A DNA stretch of 10,512 nt from Candidatus Bathyarchaeota archaeon (GTDB taxonomy: Archaea; Thermoproteota; Bathyarchaeia; TCS64): contig JAUWDP010000020.1 of assembly GCA_030608725.1 (NCBI GenBank), positions 1 to 10,512 of the forward strand, given 5' to 3'. The translations under genes were made by a program, and so were the position numbers. The first letter of the stretch is position 1. Every line of letters begins with the position of its first letter. Below are positions 6,332 to 10,512 of this stretch, piece after piece. The notes beneath the pieces are model-generated. The model ran no database searches. It was not told where the DNA came from and saw only the letters and a program-made list of their open reading frames with translations.

Positions 6332-6763
6332 ATGATGAGTAGGAAACGTCGCGGGCTTCTCACTGAGAGCCAAATCGGAGTCTACAAGCTCAGACTCTCA
6401 GGCATGTCACAGGAAGACATTGCTTTGAGGCTGGGTACTACTCGGCAGAACGTCTCGATGCTTGAGAGGCGGGCGAGGAGGAACATTGGTCTAGCGGAGG
6501 ATACCTTGAAGGCTTACAAGGAGATCGTGACAGCTACCTCAGTGAAGGTGGAGCCAGGCACCCATCTGGTTGATGTCCCCAGGCTACTCGTAAGTGCAGC
6601 CGACGGGGCAGGGGTCAAGCTTAGAGGGGACTTCTCAAGGATATACAACATCATCAAGTTTAATGCTCCCGGCTATGTTGAGGGTGTTAAGGTCATTAAG
6701 CCGTTCACGGTTTTGGTCCTTAGAGATGGGGAGATGGAGCTACTCACGGAGAAAGAAGACTAG
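6332..6763 (+). CDS. tfx: Tfx-family DNA-binding transcriptional regulator
   Basis: This is a 143-residue cytosolic regulator. Residues about 10-60 form a helix-turn-helix resembling sigma-70 region 4: LTESQIGVYKLRLSGMSQED, then IALRLGTTRQNVSMLERRAR with the recognition helix, then a linker helix (NIGLAEDTLKAYKEI). The C-terminal part (about 70-143) matches the Tfx-specific domain, probably a sensing or dimer domain; its ligand is unknown to me. The founding Tfx of Methanothermobacter binds near the promoter of the molybdenum formylmethanofuran dehydrogenase operon (established knowledge). GAGGAG at 6319-6324 supports ATG 6332 over 6335. It faces the ABC importer operon divergently, which suggests it controls that operon and itself. 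Neither family ligand nor the direction of regulation can be read here. Confidence 0.9.
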   Translation: MMSRKRRGLLTESQIGVYKLRLSGMSQEDIALRLGTTRQNVSMLERRARRNIGLAEDTLKAYKEIVTATSVKVEPGTHLVDVPRLLVSAADGAGVKLRGDFSRIYNIIKFNAPGYVEGVKVIKPFTVLVLRDGEMELLTEKED

Positions 6764-6796
6764 AGTTGAGGTAGCCGAGACGGGAAGCAGTATATT

Positions 6797-7747
6797 TCAC
6801 TGTTCGTTTGACGGAACGTTTCTCCCCTTAGTCTGAAGTATCTTCAACGGCCCATAGCGTTCAACAATGTTCTTCCACTGCGACTCGTCGTAGAAGTTAC
6901 AGAGGCCCTTTCCATATGCCTTAGCGACCTCTAGAACGAAGCGAGCGGCCTCCTCGATATCCGAGACGTGGCTGGCTCCAGTGGCGCAGCCGGGAACGGG
7001 GACCTCGGCTGTTATGGCTACTCCGACCACAGGGGCGTCGGTTGCGGTTGCGGGCTGCATGATGCTGTTGATGTGGTCTATCCCCGTGCCGTAGGGGGTG
7101 ATGTCCTGGGTGGTGATGGGGCAGACCCTGGGGATGCGTCCCGTCGTGATCTCCATGATGTCCAGGAGGTCGTCGCTCACCTTGAGCACCCAGCCCTCCT
7201 TCACAGTCGGGGTGACGGCGAAGCCACGCCACTTCACGATCCTGTTCCCCTTGGTCGTGTCTATGGAGAGGACGGCGTCCATGCTCCCGTCCACCTCCTC
7301 CCTGTTCATGACTCCCGATCCAACCGGGGAGCCCATGAAGGGAACAGGCTTGTGGGGGACCACAGGTGCATTAGGGCAGATATGGGTCCCAACGACTACA
7401 TCGCCGTTCAGCCGATCGCCGTTCGATCGCATGTCGGCCAGTTTCAGGGCGACCGACAAGGCCGTGACGGCACCGTCTGCGTCGGAGACGATCCCCACCA
7501 TCTCCGGGCGGGCCCCAATCCCCCCCAGGCGCCCGATGACCCCGATGGTGGGTGAACCCCCGCCGCTCAGCTTTCCCTCTGTTCCAGGGATCGTGATCTT
7601 GATGAAATCGGTTTGACCCCGGTCACCCTTTATGGTTTTCACCGAGATGTCCTCGAGCCCCCTTTCCCTTAGTAGGGCTTCAACGTCGCCTCCGGTCACT
7701 TTGGCGCTGTCGAGGAGCTCGTAGATCTCAAGGACCTGCTTGAACAT
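6797..7747 (-). CDS. DUF1177-family protein, function unknown
   Basis: I recognise this 316-residue soluble protein as DUF1177; no reaction is established that I know of. It has no signal peptide or membrane helix. Notable segments are GVIGRLGGIGARPEMVGIVSD (69-89), DADGAVTALSVALKLADM (89-106), GDVVVGTHICPNAPVVPHKP (115-134), a central SIDTTKGN (161-168), and CATGASHVSDIEEAARFVLE (254-273). His122, Asp89/Asp91, Cys124, His132 and His260 are candidate metal or catalytic residues. The Asp-rich motif before a helix and the late His/Asp motif recall M20/M42 metallopeptidases, but this is only my pattern impression. ATG 7747 follows a TATA-like box by about 30 nt with little leader. It converges on tfx with a 33-bp gap. 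The MBL and arginase-like genes lie upstream on the same strand. Confidence 0.85.
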   Translation of the reverse strand: MFKQVLEIYELLDSAKVTGGDVEALLRERGLEDISVKTIKGDRGQTDFIKITIPGTEGKLSGGGSPTIGVIGRLGGIGARPEMVGIVSDADGAVTALSVALKLADMRSNGDRLNGDVVVGTHICPNAPVVPHKPVPFMGSPVGSGVMNREEVDGSMDAVLSIDTTKGNRIVKWRGFAVTPTVKEGWVLKVSDDLLDIMEITTGRIPRVCPITTQDITPYGTGIDHINSIMQPATATDAPVVGVAITAEVPVPGCATGASHVSDIEEAARFVLEVAKAYGKGLCNFYDESQWKNIVERYGPLKILQTKGRNVPSNEQ

Positions 7748-7774
7748 GATTATACTCAGAAGATACTCTACTTT

Positions 7775-7784
7775 TTAGTTTAAG
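7775..7784 (-). promoter_or_regulatory. TATA-like box for the DUF1177 gene
   Basis: The minus strand reads CTTAAACTAA, centred near 7779, predicting a start at about 7750, within a few bases of ATG 7747. There is no good Shine-Dalgarno, so the message is probably leaderless or nearly so. The rest of the 7748-7848 gap shows no gene; TACAC/GTGTA (7802-7806 and 7812-7816) could form a small hairpin. Confidence 0.45.
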
Positions 7785-7848
7785 AAATAGATTGGGGGCT
7801 CTACACGACGGGTGTAAGCTCAGGCAGTGTACAATAGAATGTAATAGG

Positions 7849-8769
7849 CTAGGCGTTCGGGGCTTTCACGATTATCGCGAAGCCCTCGTAATCGTATCTG
7901 TGGATGAGCGTGCCCCTCCTGTTCTGCTCCCTGTACTCTCCGCCCTTCCCCGCCTTGATGTCCTCTGAGGCCTTCAGGACCCTCGATATTATCTCCTTGT
8001 CCACATAGGTCTCGTTGTGGCTGGGCATCAGCCGGTCATAGTGCTCTGACAGGTCGACCATCTTCTGATAGCTCTCAATGAACTCGTCGAGGTCGGAGGT
8101 GTCGCTGTAGACGTAGAGGGGGGCGTTGTAGAACATGTCCCCCGTCCAAAGCAGGCGGTTTGGTCTGTCGAGGAGGCAGATGGAGTCGGGGCTGTGTCCC
8201 GGGATGTGGTGGACCTCGAGGCTCCTCTCGCCCAGGTCTACTGCGTCTCTATCATGGAGCCATCTGCTCACTTTGAAGGGGGGTATCCTGAAGCTCTCGG
8301 GGATGAACTCCTCGGCGTATGGCATCCAGACCATCCCCTCTCCCAGGGCACCGCCGAGCCTCTCTAAGCCCCTGTCCTGGTTGGCATTCTCCCTCGCGAA
8401 GGGGTGGTCGAAGACCGCGATGTCGTCGAAGGCGTAGTTCTGGCCGATGTGGTCGACGTGAGTGTGGGTGATCACCACCGTGACCGGGAGGTCGGTGAGC
8501 AGCTCGACCAGTCCCCTAATGTCGCTCATCCCGTAGCCGGTGTCGATGAGGGCCGCCTTCTCCTTCCCGAGGGCCAGGTAGGAGATGACCTCCTGGAACT
8601 GACCGGGCTCGTAGATGGCGTACGTGTTCGGAGTGACCTCGTATACCTCGAACCAGGGGTAGCCTGTCTCAGTCTTGTTGAACCTCTCCCAGGACCTTCG
8701 GGGGAGGGCTTCATACCACTTCTTGGGTACTATGAGATCCTCGTCCGTGGAGTTTGACATTTGAGCCAT
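7849..8769 (-). CDS. Metallo-beta-lactamase-fold hydrolase
   Basis: This 306-residue cytosolic protein has the alpha-beta/beta-alpha fold of zinc or iron hydrolases. All metal ligands are present: HTHVDH (H102, H104, D106, H107), H192 in IPGHSPDS, D211 in LLWTGDMFYN and H251 in LMPSHNETY. The GHSPDSICLL...TGDMFY arrangement resembles glyoxalase II-like and lactonase-like members. The substrate cannot be told from sequence; thioesters, lactones or other esters are options. ATG 8769 is the longest start; ATG 8760 is also possible, and neither has a Shine-Dalgarno. A TATA-like box at 8786-8795 suggests a leaderless message. It lies between DUF1177 and the arginase-like gene, all read leftwards. 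Confidence 0.92.
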   Translation of the reverse strand: MAQMSNSTDEDLIVPKKWYEALPRRSWERFNKTETGYPWFEVYEVTPNTYAIYEPGQFQEVISYLALGKEKAALIDTGYGMSDIRGLVELLTDLPVTVVITHTHVDHIGQNYAFDDIAVFDHPFARENANQDRGLERLGGALGEGMVWMPYAEEFIPESFRIPPFKVSRWLHDRDAVDLGERSLEVHHIPGHSPDSICLLDRPNRLLWTGDMFYNAPLYVYSDTSDLDEFIESYQKMVDLSEHYDRLMPSHNETYVDKEIISRVLKASEDIKAGKGGEYREQNRRGTLIHRYDYEGFAIIVKAPNA

Positions 8770-8785
8770 GGAAAGGACTGCTGAC

Positions 8786-8795
8786 TCATATATCT
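8786..8795 (-). promoter_or_regulatory. TATA-like box for the MBL hydrolase gene
   Basis: The minus strand reads AGATATATGA, centred about 22 nt before ATG 8769 and 31 nt before ATG 8760. A start between the two would favour ATG 8760, but the spacing does not decide it. Confidence 0.4.
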
Positions 8796-8811
8796 TGGCA
8801 AGTTCAACCAG

Positions 8812-8847
8812 AGAGAGCCGAAAACGAGATTCTCTCTATTGAAAAAA
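8812..8847 (-). terminator. T-tract terminator of the arginase-like gene
   Basis: Eleven bases past the TGA of the arginase-like gene, the minus strand has six T residues (8847-8842). These are followed by a short inverted repeat, AGAGAG (8837-8832) with CTCTCT (8817-8812). A T-tract in this position is typical of archaeal termination and separates this unit from the MBL gene downstream. Confidence 0.5.
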
Positions 8848-8858
8848 GAGATGAGGGG

Positions 8859-9767
8859 TCAGGCTTTCCTGTTCTTGAGGCCCCGTATGACGCCCTCTAT
8901 CAGGTTGTAGACGGCCTTCAGGGACACCCCATCGGGGTCTCGACTCCATGGGTAGGAGGCTATGCCGAAGGCTGCCGCACTCGGGTGCTCGAACATCATC
9001 TCCAGCGCGTTCCCCAGCTCGATGCTCGTGGGGCCGTCGGCGACGGTTAGGCCGTGGCCGGGGACCTCCACGGGGTCGAGGACGTCCATGTCGATGTGGA
9101 CGTAGATGAGGTCAGTGAGCGTCGCGAGCCTCTCCATCTCCAGGTCTATGGCCGTGGAGAGGCGCCGTATCTGGTCCACTGTGATGTGCTCGATGTTCGA
9201 CCTGTCGATGATCTCCTGCTCAAGGGGATCCGTGTCCCTTACGCCGACCATTGTGACGTATTTCGTGGGCAGGGCGGGGTCGAGGCCGCACTCCCTCCGC
9301 AGTCTGTGGAGGCAGAGGCCGGTGGAGACCGCCACGGGCATCCCTCCTAGCATCCCGCTCAGGCTTGTCTCGGGGGTGTTAATGTCACCGTGGGCGTCTA
9401 TCCAGACCAGGCCAACTTTCAGTGGCTTCCAGCCGGGCCCGGAGTGCTGGAGACCGGCGAGCATGCCCATGAGGCCGTTACAATTCGCGAGCAGGCCGAT
9501 GGGGAAGATCCCTCTTTTCGTCTGATCTGCGACTATGTCGGTGAGATGCTTTGAGGCGAGCCCGAACCTGTGCCTCGTGCCGTAGTGTGTCTCCTCTTCG
9601 GCTGTGAGCACTGTGGTCTGGGAGTCAGCGACGGTGCATCCCATGCGTTCGAGAATTTCCAGCAGTCCGCCCTGCTCCATGACCTCAGGTCCCTTGGAGG
9701 TTTCGGATCCGCCCCTGGAGCCCGAGTAGGGGAGCTTGGCGATGCCGATGTCTATATTCTCGCTCAT
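8859..9767 (-). CDS. Arginase/agmatinase-superfamily protein with altered metal site
   Basis: This 302-residue protein has the ureohydrolase fold; members hydrolyse guanidino or formimino groups with two Mn ions. Counting from ATG 9767, the second motif DAHGDINTPETS (D124, H126, D128) and the late DMDVLDP (D226, D228) are intact. The first motif, normally GGDHS, is ANCNG (94-98), putting Cys96 at the usual metal-binding His. The SGNxHG site is SGMLGG, with Gly141 at the usual His. The expected Glu near GLTxxE is Asp244. So it is an arginase relative of uncertain substrate and perhaps different metal chemistry. I chose ATG 9767 because GGGGTGA (9779-9773) is a strong Shine-Dalgarno 5 nt upstream. 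The frame extends to an ATG at 9836, but that would run over the presumed promoter. Confidence 0.85.
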   Translation of the reverse strand: MSENIDIGIAKLPYSGSRGGSETSKGPEVMEQGGLLEILERMGCTVADSQTTVLTAEEETHYGTRHRFGLASKHLTDIVADQTKRGIFPIGLLANCNGLMGMLAGLQHSGPGWKPLKVGLVWIDAHGDINTPETSLSGMLGGMPVAVSTGLCLHRLRRECGLDPALPTKYVTMVGVRDTDPLEQEIIDRSNIEHITVDQIRRLSTAIDLEMERLATLTDLIYVHIDMDVLDPVEVPGHGLTVADGPTSIELGNALEMMFEHPSAAAFGIASYPWSRDPDGVSLKAVYNLIEGVIRGLKNRKA

Positions 9768-9794
9768 TGATCTCACCCCTTTAGCCCCGGCTGA

Positions 9795-9804
9795 GGCATA
9801 TATG
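9795..9804 (-). promoter_or_regulatory. TATA-like box for the arginase-like gene
   Basis: The minus strand reads ACATATATGC, about 30 nt before ATG 9767. It lies inside the longer open frame, which supports the shorter protein. The predicted start falls close to the Shine-Dalgarno, so the exact start is uncertain. Confidence 0.4.
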
Positions 9805-9854
9805 TCGATGGGTAGCGAAAACAATCCAGTTTCCACCGAGGCTTCTCCCTATAA

Positions 9855-9861
9855 CTTAAAG
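9855..9861 (+). promoter_or_regulatory. TATA-like box for cgi121
   Basis: CTTAAAG is centred at 9858 and predicts a start near 9885. This lies after the first in-frame GTG (9882) and before GGAG (9886-9889) and ATG 9900, favouring the ATG. Confidence 0.45.
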
Positions 9862-9899
9862 ACAAAATCGGATAGTATAGCGTGCGGAGAAGTACGGGG

Positions 9900-10460
9900 A
9901 TGGTCCATACAGCTGAACTTCAGGGCGCCAACTGGTTCGTCTCCATAGGCGGCTTCAGGGACGTCTCCGTGGGGGACGTGGACAGCTTCATCTCACGCGT
10001 GAGGGAGGTGCTTCCAGACATCCGCTTCCAGGCCTTCGACGCTGACAGGGTGGCTGGCTGGAGGCATCTCTTCTTTGCTGCGGTTAACGCCGTTGGGGCC
10101 TTCGAGGGCGGGAGGGGGATCTCCCGGAGCCTTGAGGTTGAGGCACTGCTCTACGCCTCTTGCCGTGACCAGATCTCCCAGGCCTTTGAGATTGTGGGAG
10201 TCTCGGAACGGACAGTGAATGTGGCGCTCCTCGTCTTTGCAGAGAGCCGTGTAGAAGCCGAGGGAGCCCTCACGGGTATCTCCAGCGTCATCGGTGTACC
10301 CGATGACTCAGTGCTGGATGTAAGCGGGGAAAAATGGGACGAGCTGAAATCGGTCTTCGGAGTGTCGGACGCCGAGCTCGGTGCTGTCCGTGGGCCCGCC
10401 GAGGAGGCCCTGACGAAGCTGATAGTCGAGAGGGGGGCGCTACTGCCCCTTCGCAGATAG
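9900..10460 (+). CDS. cgi121: KEOPS complex subunit Cgi121
   Basis: This is a 186-residue cytosolic protein of the CGI-121/TPRKB family. It is the peripheral KEOPS subunit that binds Bud32 and helps the complex capture tRNA for N6-threonylcarbamoyladenosine formation at A37 of ANN-decoding tRNAs (established knowledge). The signature stretch is RGISRSLEVEALLYASCRDQ at about residues 72-91, followed by ISQAFEIVGV; this helix pair is typical of archaeal Cgi121. The length is slightly above the common 150-175. ATG 9900 is preferred over GTG 9882 because GGAG (9886-9889) lies 10 nt upstream and the TATA box points to a start after 9882. It is divergent from the arginase-like gene across about 130 bp, which holds both promoters. 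Other KEOPS genes are not in the window. Confidence 0.9.
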   Translation: MVHTAELQGANWFVSIGGFRDVSVGDVDSFISRVREVLPDIRFQAFDADRVAGWRHLFFAAVNAVGAFEGGRGISRSLEVEALLYASCRDQISQAFEIVGVSERTVNVALLVFAESRVEAEGALTGISSVIGVPDDSVLDVSGEKWDELKSVFGVSDAELGAVRGPAEEALTKLIVERGALLPLRR

Positions 10461-10512
10461 GGCAGCCCGCTCCTTCTGGACGTTGAGGAGGCCGTCTGGG
10501 GGGATCACGGAG
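10440..10512 (-). CDS. Possible C-terminal tail of a converging gene (partial)
   Basis: On the minus strand an open frame enters from the window edge and reads SVIPPDGLLNVQKERAALSA then KGQ before TAG at 10442-10440. The codons are G/C-ending and coding-like. If real, its end overlaps the cgi121 end by 21 bp, similar to the 11-bp tail overlap near 1840. Twenty-three residues are too few to name a family. Confidence 0.4.
   Translation of the reverse strand, partial: SVIPPDGLLNVQKERAALSAKGQ

Noticed and set aside
6968..7616. Plus-strand open frames of 172 and 195 codons opposite DUF1177
   Set aside because: These are antisense shadows; the minus-strand DUF1177 frame is intact and recognisable, and the shadow translations are low-complexity.
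7802..7816. TACAC/GTGTA hairpin as a terminator of the MBL gene
   Set aside because: The stem is only 5 bp and no T-run follows on either strand, so it does not support a terminator call.
9054..9525. Plus-strand open frames of 98-139 codons opposite the arginase-like gene
   Set aside because: Antisense to clear superfamily motifs (DAHGD, DMDVLDP); no independent support.
1..10512. CRISPR array, insertion sequence, integrase site or toxin-antitoxin module
   Set aside because: No regularly spaced repeats, no terminal inverted repeats flanking a transposase, and no recombinase or small toxin-like pair were seen.

Overview
The window reads as a chromosomal segment of an archaeon, most likely from the TACK side and perhaps Bathyarchaeia-like. 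That placement is an inference from gene content, not from a tree. Several things point to Archaea: a free-standing 5S rRNA gene, archaeal TATA-like boxes about 25-30 nt before inferred starts, U-tract terminators, a type II methionine aminopeptidase, a Tfx regulator, a DUF1512 membrane protein and the KEOPS subunit Cgi121. Nothing here looks like phage, transposon, CRISPR or plasmid DNA.

Layout. (1) Positions 1-240 hold a possible gene tail, then 5S rRNA with its own promoter and a hairpin/T-run terminator. (2) Positions 254-1843 (+) hold a two-gene unit, a DUF1512 membrane protein followed by a small two-helix membrane protein with a zinc ribbon; its Shine-Dalgarno overlaps the end of the first gene. 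(3) Positions 1833-3252 (-) hold a universal stress protein and then methionine aminopeptidase, whose end overlaps the zinc-ribbon gene tail to tail by 11 bp. (4) Positions 3313-6196 (-) hold a compact FecBCD/BtuFCD-type ABC importer operon (binding protein, permease, ATPase). It is divergent from a Tfx-family regulator at 6332-6763 (+). (5) Positions 6797-9767 (-) hold three metabolic genes, each with its own likely promoter: DUF1177, a metallo-beta-lactamase-fold hydrolase and an arginase-superfamily protein with altered metal-site residues. (6) Positions 9900-10460 (+) hold Cgi121, followed by the possible tail of an opposite-strand gene at the window edge.

Functional reading. Most of the window is housekeeping: translation and protein maturation (5S rRNA, Map, the KEOPS tRNA t6A complex) and stress response (Usp). 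The most suggestive arrangement is Tfx facing a metal-chelate-type importer, with a perfect 10-bp palindrome between the presumed TATA box and start site of tfx. Tfx is known from a methanogen as a DNA-binding protein acting at a molybdenum enzyme operon, so a metal-uptake regulon is a reasonable hypothesis. I did not find a convincing wholly new system. The better leads are the Tfx/importer pair, the arginase relative with Cys and Gly in place of two conserved histidines, DUF1177 with weak zinc-peptidase-like patterns, and the uncharacterised membrane pair.

Several starts differ from the longest open frame because Shine-Dalgarno and TATA positions favour internal codons: DUF1512 at 293, zinc ribbon at 1430, binding protein at 6196, arginase-like at 9767 and Cgi121 at 9900.
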